From Melampsora larici-populina 98AG31 (Eukaryota; Basidiomycota; Pucciniomycetes; Pucciniales; Melampsoraceae), in NCBI RefSeq assembly GCF_000204055.1, contig NW_006768770.1, positions 1,937,589 through 2,001,588 on the forward strand: 64,000 nt of DNA. The letters run 5' to 3'. Below, piece by piece: positions 45,875 to 57,578 of this stretch (within the stretch, counting starts at the first letter, position 1; each line of letters opens with the position of its first letter). The translations under genes and the position numbers were made by a program. The notes beneath the pieces were generated by a model that worked only from the letters and a program-made list of their open reading frames with translations, was not told the origin of the DNA and searched no databases.

Positions 45875-48569
45875 TGTGGTGAGCAAATCTCAATCTGCAA
45901 AGGATTAATTGGAAAGAAGTTATTAGATTATATTGTTGAAGTCTGTGCTCAAAATCAAGGCTCAAAGTTTTATTAAATTAATTATTAATCAATGCAGCAA
46001 GTTACAAATCAAATCAAATCAAATCAAATCAACAAATTACAGTTACAAGTTTAGTAGTTTATACATTAAAAGAATTGAGAATCAAATTGAATCAAAACAT
46101 TGAATGAAATTAAAATGAAATGAAATGAAATGGAACAGCAATTAATGTAAAAGTCAGAGTAGAAATCAAAGAAGGTTTAGAGTTATCAAGAAAAGCAAGA
46201 AAGAAATCTAAAAATTAAGACAAATTGAAAATCAAATTAGCAAAACAAACAGAAGAATTATAAAGAGGAGGATAAAAGGTACTTACTGAAGTGTTTAGTT
46301 GAAAGGATTATGAAAAGGAAGGTTGGAATTGAATTGAAAAACAAGAAACAAAGGAAATGAGTGGTGCAATGAAATTTAGAATTTAAAAGTGTTTAATTAA
46401 AGATTTTTGAGGTATTAAATGAAGCTTAATTAAATTAGTCAAATGAGAGCATTGATTATTAGAAAGCATTCAAACATTCAAATTAAGATTGATGAGATTA
46501 TTAATTGGCTAGATTAATCAGCAGCTCATCCTCTTCTCAACTTCTTCATCAAATAAGACATCAATCAATTAATCAATTAACAATTTTCAAAGAATTGAAA
46601 TAACAAATTAGTCATCAAACAATTATAAATTATTAGTCATCAGAAACCTAGATAATTAAAATCACTAAAGACATCTAACAAATGAATTGGTAATCAACTA
46701 TCCAAACTATAAAAACATACCATGGTGCAATCAATCAAAGTCTATTAGTCATCAAATTGAAACTTACTCACATCTCACAGTTACTAATGACTAGAAACCA
46801 AATCAATTGAGAAATCAAATGATCAATCTTTAAAAGTTCTCATCACTACATATTCAATTACAAATGATGAACTCACACAGTAACAAAATCATCAATGAAC
46901 TACATATCAAATTGTGTAATTACATATCAAATTGAGTTATTACACATCAATCTCAAATTACATATCAAGTGTACAATCAATTCATACCATCATATGTCAA
47001 ATTATCAATTGTCCGATGACTTCAATTAACTAGTTACTAAATATCTAAATTACACATGATCAATTGAAGAATTCAAACAATATCAAATTACTAATGTACA
47101 TTAACTAATGATCAAATATTCAATTCATTACAAATAACAAACAGTATCAAATGACTAATTGAAACCATTCAAATCAAATATCTCAATATCAAAACCATTA
47201 AACAACAATTGAAATATCAAAGATGTGAGAAGGGAGGAGTATGAAAATCTACATGTGTGGGAAGTTATGTAAAAGATGGATGTGTGATTTTTTTCTCTTA
47301 GTTTCTTTGTTTCTGTTTTCTTTTTTTACTCAATCTCAGTTTCAATTCAGTTATGTAATTGGTACAATCAGGGTGGAGGCTTAGTTTTTTTTTCTCTTTC
47401 ACTCAATCTCTCTCAATTCAATTATTTATTTGGTTCAGCAAGGAGGATTACATATTTCATATGTACAAAGTTTATCTATGTTGGTGGGAAATGGTCTTGG
47501 CAGAGTTTGGAAGTTGTATGTGTACATATTTGTGGCCTGTGTTTGTTCTCTCATATCTTTTTTTATTATCTCAATTTCTCTTTATTCAATTGTGTCTGGC
47601 TGTGTGTATATAAGGCAGCGGGTTGACAGGGAGGATTTGAAAGTTATCCAGAAATTTATGCAGGAAAGTTCCTATTAGTTTATAGCTCATTGACAGTACC
47701 AACTGGCCTATACTCTCTTTTTATTTCTGTGATCACTTTTTGCCCCTTATATTGAGTTGATATAAGGAGACTTTTTCTTTGCTCTCTACATGAGTCTAAT
47801 ATTCTATATTTTCACCCTCTGATTGAAAGTGTGTGGTATATCCTTTGGTCTAGATAATTCATTGAGTTCTATTATTATATCATATGCTTAGTTTGCTTCA
47901 TTGAACACTCCATCTAGAATTCTAACATATTAACCTAGGTTTTGAAAGGCTTAGAAAAGTATAAGGCTACAGCACATTGGCCAATAAGTTGTTGGACGTT
48001 TACTTTGTGGATGGCAGTTAGCTTATAGCTTTGTCAGGTTTTATCTTTCATTAGTCTAGTTCTTAGTAGAGGGTAGTCTGTCTGTTGATTTGGTTGCCAG
48101 TTGTATTCAAGGGGGTAGTCTGGGGTAGTTCCTTTAGGATTAGTCTTTTCACTGAGTTATATTTAAACTTTACTTTGCTTTGGGGAATTATAGTCTGAAG
48201 TAGTAATTGTAGTGTAGTCTTTTTTTTCATCTGTGTTCAGTACACACTATTTTATTTACAAGTCTTCTTCATTTAAGCACCTTACCATCCCTTTATCCCT
48301 TATTTAAATCTCAATAAACTCTATACTCATCTTTTACCCTTTTCTCATTTCTGTAGTACTCCTCAAAGTATTATATTCCTCTCTTTCTTCTGGTCTTTTG
48401 GCTCTTTTAAAGGCTCAGTAATATTTAGAGTAGGCTAGTTAACTCTATCCAAGGTTTATTTGCACACCTCATATACTTCTTTGTGTGTGTGTGGTGGTTG
48501 TCTTTAATTCTTTGGCTCCCTACTCAGTTACAGCTTGCTAAACTCATCTTTTCAGCAAGGGTCCCTACA
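45875..48569 (+). mobile_element. Putative 2.7-kb solo LTR nested in the MITE
   Basis: The block starts TGTGGTGAGC and ends GTCCCTACA, and ACGC stands directly outside both ends (45871-45874, 48570-48573), a 4-bp target duplication. There is no retroelement coding. It is strongly AT-rich with (ATCAA)n near 46010. A TATATAAGGC box at about 47608 and AATAAACTC at 48312 fit an LTR promoter and poly(A) signal in plus orientation. The length is unusual for an LTR, so a non-coding LARD-like element is an alternative. Confidence 0.65.
46010..46033. repeat. (ATCAA)n microsatellite
   Basis: Four to five perfect copies of the pentamer AATCA run in tandem inside the nested LTR-like block. Similar AATTGAATCAAA-type wording fills the surrounding 1.2 kb. 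Confidence 0.7.
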
Positions 48570-49639
48570 ACGCGCCCGGGCACGTGCCCGGATTCTACTT
48601 TGTATCCCCTAAATGACATCCATTACTGTATCCTTGTCCAAGATCAGTTGAGCTTTGAATCTTTTACAAAAGTCCCAGCGGTGGATGAATTCTTGTTGGT
48701 GAACCCTGAAGTTGACTTTCTGCGGAAAAAATTCATACTTTTCAACCCCGTTCTCATCTTCATTGGGCATCAGGATCAAAGCATAACCATTCCCAGGTTT
48801 CTTTTTTTCACAATTCTTTGCTGAATGAACTTGAGAAACCCTCCAGCCTATGGACAAAGGTGGTTCAAGATCACTGACATCCAAATCATCTGTGGAGCTC
48901 AACACACATCAGATTGGAAAATTTTCTTTGAAAGCCGTATTGAATACTTACCAATTCAAAATTCACGCTCCAGCGTCTTGTTCTCGAGTTTTTTAATTGG
49001 ACAGCCTTTTAGGTTGACCTCTAAGAAAGGAAGTTTCCATGTTGAAACTATCTGGGCTTGGTACATTATATATTTATACGGGTCAGATTTTACACAAAAA
49101 GGGAAATGATTGGGGAATAGAGGACTTACACGCATCAGCTTGCACATCTATGTCTGCCATAGAGTAATATAAACTTTGATGAAAATATTCAAAAAGTGAT
49201 GTATCTGTCTTCAGGAATGTACATAGCAAAGTGGATATAAAAGAATGTCAAATGTATAAGAGTTTTTTTCCCACCTGATACTGTTGACCCACAGTCTCCT
49301 TCTGCTGGACCCTGCTTTCACCAAAAGTTATCAGAATTAATGCAGACAGTCAAAACCTTGGACACATGTCACGGTGAGAGCAAGAAAAAAAAACCTGTGA
49401 GAGCACATAATATCCTTGAAACCATTGTTCCGTCTATGGAATCCTTGTATACAGGCATACAAGTATGTGTGTTGAAAAAAATTGGAGAACAATTTTTCAG
49501 AGGATCAATTTGTCACAGAAACTTTTTTGCTTGTGCAATCTTGATTACACAACTAATTTTGTCTGTTTCTCTCTTCATCTCAAGGTACATTATGAGCTCA
49601 TCCACTCCTTATATTGCAAACACTTGAGACCCACCCCCA

Positions 49640-52258
49640 CCCGGAAAGATTGATTGTACATCCTACAGTCAATTAGTACCTCATCTACGTACCACGGTCT
49701 TCAGCTTCTGCATTGCAAAACAACAAAATGCTGGACACCAGCTGGTCCATTGCAACTTTTGTTCAATTGGATACCCCCAACTAACCAGCAAACCTCCCAT
49801 TTGTGGTGTATGTCTTTCCAAGGGTCTCACAAGCTCCCCCGTGGAACCCCCCTGACAAAATGCAGGAGATTCATCACTCCCAGGATCCATCCTTGGATCT
49901 AGACGACCTTGAGCAGCAGAGACCTATCTGGAACCCCCACGAATGAACCCTACCCCATCAAACTCTTTCCATTTGTCAAACTTGGGTACTTTCAACACCC
50001 AACAGGCCAATCTTGCTAGCAAAGAGGAATTCAATGTATGGGGCTGGAAGAGACAAATGGAAAGTGCAGAATCAAAGAAAGGTGGTGCCGCCAACACTTT
50101 GAAGGGTGGATGTGCTTGAATGCCACTTACAGGAACCTTAGGTCCAGCATCTTGTGCTGTGAATATTACCGCTCAACCCATCATTGCCGGAACACCAAAA
50201 ACATTTACCTCTGATCACGGTGCAAAAACATTCTCCAGCTTTATCAACACTCAGGCACCTGATTGGCCAGTCGCTTTTACAAGAGATGCGTGGAACGACA
50301 TCATTTTGTTCTGCAACAACAATTTGAAGTTCACCTTCGAAAACCAGTGTTCAATGTATCACATCTTCCCTCTGCCGATAATTTTTTTGGATCAGTACAT
50401 ATCTCTGGGGGTAGGAAAAGACCACATGTCATATGATCAGATCCGTATTCATGTGGACGCAAAGGCCAACAAAAAGGCTCAACAGGGCCCTTTGGCAAAA
50501 ATCAACATCACCTTGATTTTCACCCCAGGGGTGTACTTGCAGACTGTTTCTCAAGACAAATATGACCAGTTGATCACCATTTCCATGGGTCTTACTCTGA
50601 AGGAGTACCTACACAATCAGCCTGAAGTTAAAGATAGCTCAAACAAATCTCATCAGACTTCTCAGAAAAAGAGGCCTTCCAACTCAACCTCCGCTGGCAG
50701 TGAGGGCTCAAGTAAGTTTTGAACATTATGTATATTATAGCGTCCTTCAAACTAAATATTCCACAATCTACAAAGGTGGCCACTACGACAAAGACAAATT
50801 CAAGACTGCTCTCCGCCAATCACTTGACGACACTACGGTCCTATCAGCATCCTCTTCAAAGAAGCAATAGCCCTCCTGTGTGGTGGTTTGATCCAGCCAA
50901 CAAAAACCTCCCACTTTTTGGAGCCAACACTAGAACGTCTGTAACTCTAGAATTGGACAGTGTTACTATGAGCCACTGCAATGTTGGCAACATCAACATG
51001 CTCTCTGGCGTCTTAGGCTGTGGTATGCTTCAATATACTGAAGTATTTGATGATTGCATTGGTTGACGTATGCAATTTACTACAGACGTTGAATTTTCCA
51101 ACAAAAACCTTCTGGACCTCTGATTTTTTGGAGAAGTTGCGGTTCCCATCTCGGCTGCCTGGGCCAATTCCACCCGTGCTCCCATTTGGAAAAATGTTAT
51201 TCTCCTTGCTATACATGTTGAACCGGTAGCTAATGGTCTTGAGATACGTGATCTCGAAGAGACATTAAGCTTGCCAAGTGACCCGTTGTTCAAGACAATT
51301 CGACAGGCAGACATATCCGTCAGGCCATGGCGGGTAAGCTGTCACGTGGATTTGAGTGACCCACACCCATCAAGTGTGTCCAAAGAACAATTCGGCGGAC
51401 AAATACTTTTTGATGGTTCCTTGTTAAATGTCTTGGCAAGAAAGCACATGGAGGAGAACTCACTGTTGAACTACCTAGAGGAGCTGCAGACAAACTGTCA
51501 AGCACGGAAATTACTATATGATTTCCAAGAATTCGTGGCTGGTCATTCTGGGACAAATCCTTTGTTGGCAGCCCTTGTCAAAAATTTGGAGGTGCATGTG
51601 CTTTTCTATGGCTTCATGTTTATAACATTGTAGATATCTCATGTTTCGGAGCCTTCTAGGTTGTCCGCCCATTTATAATATCCAAGAAGTTGTGGACATC
51701 ACCGAATCGTAATGACCTATGGGCAGTTGAGACATACCAGACGGTTTCACCCAAAAAATGTGTTAGCCAGGATTCGAGAGTCACCTTGGAAGAGAGTGAT
51801 TTACTCTTCCAGGCCCTTCAGTCATGGTTTCACTTGACATTCAATCTGTACAAAGGTGAGGCGTTCTTGGCTGAAATCTCTGCCAAAGGACATGTACTGT
51901 CTCATTTCCAAATGGTCAATCACAAGTACGTTAATCCTCAAATTACATTGTATCAATGATTTTTTCTGACTAATTGATTGGGACGTTTGGCCTGCAGAGC
52001 GTGGTGGTCAGCTGAGAATTCAAGGGAAAAAAGCATTTTGTGTTTTTGGAACTCACATAAATGCTTGCCATCATGCCTGGACTTAGGTTTTGTGCCAGTT
52101 GAGCAAGATGGCTACAGACCCAGGCGGGAAGCAACAGGTTTGCAAAGTTTGGAAACAACCCCCATGAAAACTACAGATGCAGTGCACAGTCCTGAAGGTG
52201 ATGGTTTGGATTGGGTAAATGTATGTTCCACCCGGAAGAGCAGTGCTTTTATCACTTA
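49640..52258 (+). pseudogene. Second alpha-type protein kinase, damaged
   Basis: A zinc-ribbon-like start reads HCNFCSIGYPQL, then CGVCLSKGLTSSPVEPP, ending in TGA at 49853. From the ATG at 49943 the frame runs MNPTPSNSFHLSNLG and meets TGA at 50117, directly before the in-frame ATG at 50120 that continues to 50722 (LIFTPGVYLQTVSQDKYDQL, Ser-rich linker). Later exon pieces: PVWWFDPANKNLPLFGANT; ANSTRAPIWKNVILLA; LPSDPLFKTIRQADISVRP; DFQEFVAGHSG; then the kinase C-lobe DLWAVETYQTVSPKKCV, LLFQALQSWFHLTFNLYKG and VLSHFQMVNHK. After a CAG near 51997 comes RAWWSAENSREKSILCFWN and SHKCLPSCLDLGF, which fits the alpha-kinase C-terminal zinc site HxCxxxC. Two in-frame TGAs and frame changes near 51120 mark it as a pseudogene. 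It diverges from the other alpha-kinase. Confidence 0.75.
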
Positions 52259-52259
52259 A

Positions 52260-53569
52260 ACCATTTGTTTATAAATTAACTGCCCAAACCACATGAGTTA
52301 CATTATGGTTTCAATTGTTTTGAACTAGCTAACCCACAAAGATTCCAATACCGTTTGATTGTAGATCAGTTCCTTTATGAGCAGATGCTTAAATTTCATG
52401 AAGGTTGTTTGTCCTTTTGATAATATGATATCTTTTGATTTTTCTTTGCTTGACCCCAGACGGACAAGTGGTATTTGGTGATGAGTGGCACCCGGATTGT
52501 TGATCAGAGATACAATGACAGATATACTCAATGCCTCCGCACCATGGTCAAGTGACGACAAGCAGATACATTGAGTATTGGCACACTACCATTTTAAAAA
52601 TACACAGCCTCTGTATATGAACATTCAAAGCAAGTCCATTGGTCAGTGTGCAGCACAAGAGATTGAAACTGACTTAAAGAGTTGCATAAACATTGAGTGA
52701 GTGGTCAGTTGCAGATTTGAGAGCTCCTCAAAGGAGTGATGATCATGCTGAATTCCTTCCTTGAATCCAGCTAGAATGACCACATCAATGTGAGACGTCA
52801 GACTGTTTTACAAAATATGGAAATTGTGTCTGGGCAGCAGCTTGAGCTGCGTTGACTAAAGAGGGAAAGAGTCCAAGTCTAGATGTCAGCCATGCATACA
52901 CTCATCAAATTTTTAAAGTTGATGAATCACAAACACCAAAAAAGTTGACACTGAAAATCTAGAGCAACAATAAAAGTGAAAATGAGCAACACTTAAAGAG
53001 AGGGATGATGTAAAGGCAGAGGCTTTCAATTGATTACAGACTTTACTGAAGTCATCCTTAGTGCAATTTAAGGCCGCACAACAGGAACACCCGCCTCGGT
53101 ATTTGATAATGGAAGATATAATATAATAATAATACATCTTGATATGTGTGTTCAGTTCTTCAACCAAAATGGGATTGAATTCAACTTACATCCAGTCACC
53201 AGTCCCATTTCAGAGTGAATTTTCTTATAAATTTCTCATTGATTTGTGATCAGTGACAATGGGACTAGGAATTGATCCTGTCCATGTGCCGACCCAGAAA
53301 GCTCCTGACGTGACAGGAGTTCACACTCGAGCAAAGCAGTGTCTAGGTTCCTGGCGTGTAAGACACAAGCCTGCTTACGACAGCTGTGCCCTGGATGAGG
53401 TCATCCCCAGGCTCTCAAAGAGTGATCACTGTCATCAAGCTCAGTTCCTCCCTGAACAGGAATTGAATTCTTGTTCCATTTCCCTCCTGGTTGCCTGGCT
53501 CCCCTCCGTCTCTTCTTCACGTCTCAGAGCTCTTCCCACGGGTAAAAACCCAGTTTTTCAAACTACATA
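52260..53569. other. Gene-free stretch
   Basis: No family is recognised. A GC-richer block at 53240-53560 opens 105 codons on the plus strand, but its composition does not look like a protein; it may be a piece of an old LTR. Confidence 0.45.
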
Positions 53570-55259
53570 ATGATTAGAGCAAGCAGAAGAAAAAAAGGTT
53601 TGAGCCCAGAACTTACTCCAATACTAACTTTGCCGCAATATGAAATCAAGACTGAAGAAGAAGAACAAGAAAGCCAAGATAGAAAGGATGCTGAAGAATT
53701 AAGAATCAATTCATTGAATGAAATCAGAAATAAGAAGAAGAATAGAAGTAAGTTAACAAATATGATCCAATTACAAGAATTAGAAGATGAGAATACAAAT
53801 GAAGATTGTATTTGGTAATGAAGATTCAGATGATTATGAAAAATCATCATCGTCAATAGAAGTCAAAGAACCAAAAAAAAGTCAGTTTTAATTGAAGGTT
53901 ATGACTTCAATACAATTCTCTTCTCTCTCTAAGAAATACTCCTATTGTAATTCAACCCAATTTCAAATTATCTTTTTCTCCCATCTTGATTTAGTCCAAT
54001 TTCACATTATTTTTGTGATTTATTCCGAGATAATGAGCAACAAACGCATGATTCTCCCGCAATTTTATTTGTGATTTATTCCAAATCATTCATCATTGAC
54101 AAGAACCATCTGTGATTTATTCCGAGTTGTCATGAACATTAGAAATTCAGTCATAACAAATTTTGTTATACATGTCCTGTCCCCTACTTATTGTTGAACA
54201 AGTTATTAATTGGAACTCATTAATTGTTTCTCATTTTGTTATAGAGGTTTTGGTTGAAATTGCAAAGATGGCCTTAGCAATGGGCAACACAAAAATTGTA
54301 GAACAGTTCTTGAGATGATTAGATGGAGGATGCATAGAAGGAACTTCAAGCTCTTCAAAAATGGATCCTTTGAAAAACTATGTAAGTGGTCAAGTGTTGA
54401 AATCAGGTTTGAGGGCATTCACAAAGTATTGGGATGATCACCTCAAGAAGTTAGATGTACATCTAAATTTGACCATCTTTAATGACAAGTGGATCGAATT
54501 AGATCACATGGTAGATGGAATGAATACCTTGTCAAAGCAGAAAGATAAACCTACAGGACAACCTGCAAAGAGTGAATGGTGGCTATCATTTGTCAATTAG
54601 ACAAGAGCTAAAACTCTTATGTTGAAATACTTGAGGAACATGTACCAACACATACCTTTTGCAAATGAGTAAGCAATCAAAATTATGTGAAATCTTATAG
54701 ACATAAACTCATACTGAGTATACTGTTATGAAACCGTTTAGAAAAATATTTCAAACATGTAGAACATCTGAGCTTAAGACATGGTTGGGTAACCACATTT
54801 AGATATGATATAATGGTGTGAACTGATGTTCTATGTAATCGTATTAACGGGGCACCAGGAGACCCAAGTGTTGAAAGAGAAAATTTTCTAGAAGAAGCAA
54901 AAGCTAGGACAGCCTTGCTTCAAGATGCAAGGATAATCTTTTTAGACAATTGTATGTGAATTTATATATGATCATAAGTGTCAATTAAGTTTAAATAGAT
55001 TGTTAACTGGAAAAATTTGCTTTTTTGATTGGTTCTTGTTGCCCGTTCCATAGCGTACTCCAAAGGAAATGTTAAAAAGAAGTTTAGTCCAATTACAGGG
55101 AAAAGTTATCCGTCAGGTATGAATCACGCCACAGCAGATTTAGACAGTGTAGGTGACCAAGAAATGAATGATAATTTAAAACCTCCAGATTTCAATACAT
55201 CAGAAACTTACAAAAGAAATGATACCTATCAGCAAAATAATACACTACAAAGAATATAA
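53570..55259 (+). pseudogene. Decayed multi-exon gene, gag-like, rust-expanded family
   Basis: Plus-strand pieces follow in order. 53570-53818: Lys/Glu-rich coiled-coil-like (ELRINSLNEIRNKKKN). 54246-54600: EVLVEIAKMALAMGNTKIVE, a TGA at 54316-54318, MDPLKNYVSGQVLKSGLRAF, KYWDDHLKKLDVHLNLTIFN and SEWWLSFVN followed by TAG. Then TRAKTLMLKYLRNMYQH, LSLRHGWVTTFRYDI, GAPGDPSVERENFLEEAKA and, near 55050-55130, AYSKGNVKKKFSPITGKSY. From memory, a multicopy Puccinia family shows this order (WW.S...W.....LL.YLR.MY, then a W..ALRY.. block, then DPS, then NPY..G....F.P.TG), probably linked to a retroelement, but I cannot confirm it. Stops and frame changes show it is dead. Confidence 0.4.
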
Positions 55260-55480
55260 TGTTTTCTGGGCAGAAAACGCAAATATTGATATACAGAAAT
55301 ATTGGGCGGTCAGGAGAAGGGCAAGAAATACAAAAAAATATGGATATTGTTCCTGGTGTTGAGAGCTTCAAGCTAAGTATTTTTGTGTATTTTTAGAGGG
55401 CATATTGTTGAATGTACTAACAAAAAACCCCATATTCATCAGATATACACCTGTAACAGATGCTGAAATTCAGTTCCTCA
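55260..55480. other. Short non-coding stretch
   Basis: Nothing is recognised between the gag-like remnant and the foldback element. Confidence 0.5.
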
Positions 55481-55817
55481 GATTGGAGAGGACAATTTGA
55501 ATTCTACAAATGCTCATAAAATTTGCAATTCTTGGTCAAGAGACTGGCTTTTAGGCTCATTAGAAAGCCACAGTCTCTCTCTAAATGTCTCAATAATGAT
55601 TCCAGGCTTCATTCTCTCTCACAAGGCAGCTATAGTCACTTTGAAAGATCTTCTTCAAAGCCACATAGATTCTTTGCAAAGCTGGACACAGCCCCATCAC
55701 CTCAATAAAATATCTGGAGACAGAGTTCAGCTTTCTAATGAACCAATAATCAAGTGTTTTCCATGCCAGTTGCAAAAGTTATGAGCATTTGTAGATTTCA
55801 AATTGTCCTCTCCAATC
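55481..55817. mobile_element. 337-bp foldback (palindromic) MITE
   Basis: GATTGGAGAGGACAATTTGA at 55481 returns inverted as TCAAATTGTCCTCTCCAATC ending at 55817. Inner pairs continue the fold: CTACAAATGCTCATAA / TTATGAGCATTTGTAG and GCTCATTAGAAAGC / GCTTTCTAATGAACC. Almost the whole element is one long stem. TCA flanks both sides (55478-55480, 55818-55820), a 3-bp target duplication. It is non-coding; it would need a transposase from elsewhere. Confidence 0.85.
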
Positions 55818-55820
55818 TCA

Positions 55821-56755
55821 TCGCTCTATTTTCAAATTGGACCCTAGTACCATACCTTCCCAACATTGGTGTTTCTTGACTGAGCTGAAGGTAGAAAGCA
55901 CACACAATTTTCACCAATTCAAGCAAAGAGATGAGATATGGAAATCCTCTTGATTTCCTTGAAGCTTCAAATTAGATGATGGCCTTGTAGAGGGGTCTTA
56001 TAATTTTGTTAGTAGCTGCAGCACAAGCCATCAGGGTTTGCGCTATAACCTCATACAATGGACTTGTTAAAGATAGTAGGTACTATTCTATCCTGGTAAT
56101 AGTGCCCAAGCTAGGATTTATCCGTTATCTCCGTTATCATCTTTAGTCTTTACTTGTCACTATTCAACCTTCTTGTTCAAAGTTATCTTCTTTTCACATT
56201 CACGCTTTTAGAAAAGGCTTAGTAGAAGTACAATTGGAACTTTCAGCCTTGTCACATTACATTGCTCCGCGTACACAACATTGCCCGTTACCTTTGCAAT
56301 CTGCTCTTCACACCTTAAAAAACCTGAACTTAACATCATCAGAAGATCTTCTAGAAGATCTTACCTTTGTCATTTTCTCTTACTTGTCCTAAATCTCCCC
56401 TTGGTTATTCCATACCCTGAGTACTTAATGTGCGTAGTTTTGTCCTGGTTACACTGGGAGCCTTGATAAAGACTGATCTGACTAACCTCTGATTTGTCTC
56501 ATTTTGGTGTTCTTAATTTTGTCAACTTAAATTTTCTAGTTGATTGTCAAATGTCTCAAAAGTCCCTCAAAAATAATCAAGATAGGAAATTGGAAGTAGT
56601 ACTTAGTTATAAGAATACCCCCTTAAAATCAAAACAATGGTAATTCAATCATCTTTCTAGAGTTTTTATGAAAAGAGAAATATTTGAGAAAGTATAGGGA
56701 AGAATTTTGAAAAGCTTACAAGTTGTTTTCTTTATCATTTGAAAAATTAGTCATA
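55821..56755. other. Gene-free stretch
   Basis: No gene is recognised. A short palindrome AGAAGATCTTCTAGAAGATCTT lies at 56340-56361. Confidence 0.5.
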
Positions 56756-57059
56756 ATGTCACCAGGATCAGACTCCAGACATATTAAAGTCCTGATATCC
56801 TTGAATGAGGACGAAGCCACTTGACTGCTTCAAGAATTACTGGCCCCAGAAAATAGGGAGCCAGCTCTAGCAGGATTACAGTGGACTACTTCACAAACTG
56901 TAGGATTCACCCCGGATCAGACGGTTTATTATAACACACTGAAAAAGAACAAGGATAAAGCCCTTTTTCCATTACATCTGTTGGTGCAAAAGTTGTTAGG
57001 TGTTAATGAACAAGGACTTACCCCTGCAGACCTCGCCACACCCAAATCCTTCTATTGAT
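56756..57059 (+). pseudogene. Short protein-coding remnant, possibly gag
   Basis: From the ATG at 56756 one frame stays open for about 100 codons apart from a single TGA at 56822-56824, ending in TGA at 57057. Phrases are SRHIKVLISLNEDEAT, LLAPENREPALAGLQWTT, TPDQTVYYNTLKKNKDKA and LLVQKLLGVNEQGLTPAD. The composition is protein-like, but I cannot name a family; a retroelement gag start is a guess from the neighbourhood. Confidence 0.35.
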
Positions 57060-57578
57060 CCAGTCACTTGTCCTCCTGAAGTATCCAACTTCATGCCAGA
57101 CACCCCTTTGTGATGAGATCTACCTACAAAATGAAATTCATCACTTATGCTTCAAATAAAGACCTGGTTTCCAACAAGTCTGGCTCGCAGCGCAGAGGTT
57201 AGCGCGCAGCGCAGCGTGGCGCTGGGTGCGGCACAGTCGCATAACTACCTGGATAGTTGAAATCAATCAAGCTACACATTTTGCTAGCAATTGGGGCTGG
57301 ACTCTCTTGAAACTACGCTTCCCACTACCATATTGGATATCTGGGTCAGCCACCATACCCACATAACACTTCCATGCATACAAGCCATCACCACTTCAAC
57401 GCCCACTATCTAACACCTATCCCTCAAGATATTGCTTCATTTGACCACATAGGTTGAGTCTTTTATTGGGCAGGTTGTTATATTCTCAATCATATGTACA
57501 AACAGATCATCATGATCATTCATTAGATGAAATCAAATTGGATGCATCTACTCATTGACCAAACCAACTTATTCATTT
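57060..57578. other. Stretch left of the palindrome, possibly part of the kelch gene
   Basis: A small GC-rich patch (57184-57240, AGCGCAGCG-like) stands out from the AT-rich surroundings. The stretch should hold upstream kelch exons if the palindrome at 57579 split that gene, but I could not identify a kelch motif in it. Confidence 0.35.

Larger units (their letters stand above)
45757..48609. mobile_element. MITE with TA target, split by a nested LTR (154 bp without it)
   Basis: Inverted ends GGGGATACAAAGTAGAATCC plus GGGCACGTGCCC occur at 45757 and, reversed, up to 48609, with TA on both outer sides (45755-45756, 48610-48611), as for Tc1/mariner-type insertions. Removing the nested LTR leaves 45757-45874 plus 48574-48609, about 154 bp that fold into one long hairpin, including the inner pair TTTTGGCAGTAAATTT/AAATTTACTGCCAAAA. 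It has no coding capacity. It sits in a coding exon of the alpha-kinase pseudogene. Confidence 0.85.
45224..49147 (-). pseudogene. Alpha-type protein kinase, interrupted by nested insertions
   Basis: Exon-like 49147-48951 (LPFLEVNLKGCPIKKLE, ENKTLEREF) ends at a GTAAGT donor. The next exon, after CCACAG near 48890, encodes DLDVSDLEPPLSIGWRVSQ, NGYALILMPNEDENG and AQLILDKDTVMDVI, where it is cut at 48610 by an inserted MITE. Left of the insertion the frame resumes: CKSDPGFPVRLEHYCRVAQA, MLLAIWLVNEFKDVARELS and a TGA near 45630. After an intron come DDIFVIEECLMGPWINHQHD, RVMRALTHWTYDHFKGQ and VITEIKFMERY: 'ALTHWTYDH.KGQ' matches the alpha-kinase 'AFSHFTYEHSxG' block and the preceding part the 'EEYLxGxF.K' strand. 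Alpha-kinase genes are highly multiplied in rusts. The C-terminal zinc-binding HxCxxxC is not found here. The gene is dead in at least three ways. Confidence 0.75.

Noticed and set aside
45757..48609. A single 2.85-kb Tc1/mariner-type element
   Set aside because: There is no transposase, and the ACGC duplication plus the TG/CA boundaries inside show two nested insertions.
53253..53570. 105-codon ORF on the plus strand
   Set aside because: No domain, no codon regularity and no context; probably chance or LTR debris.
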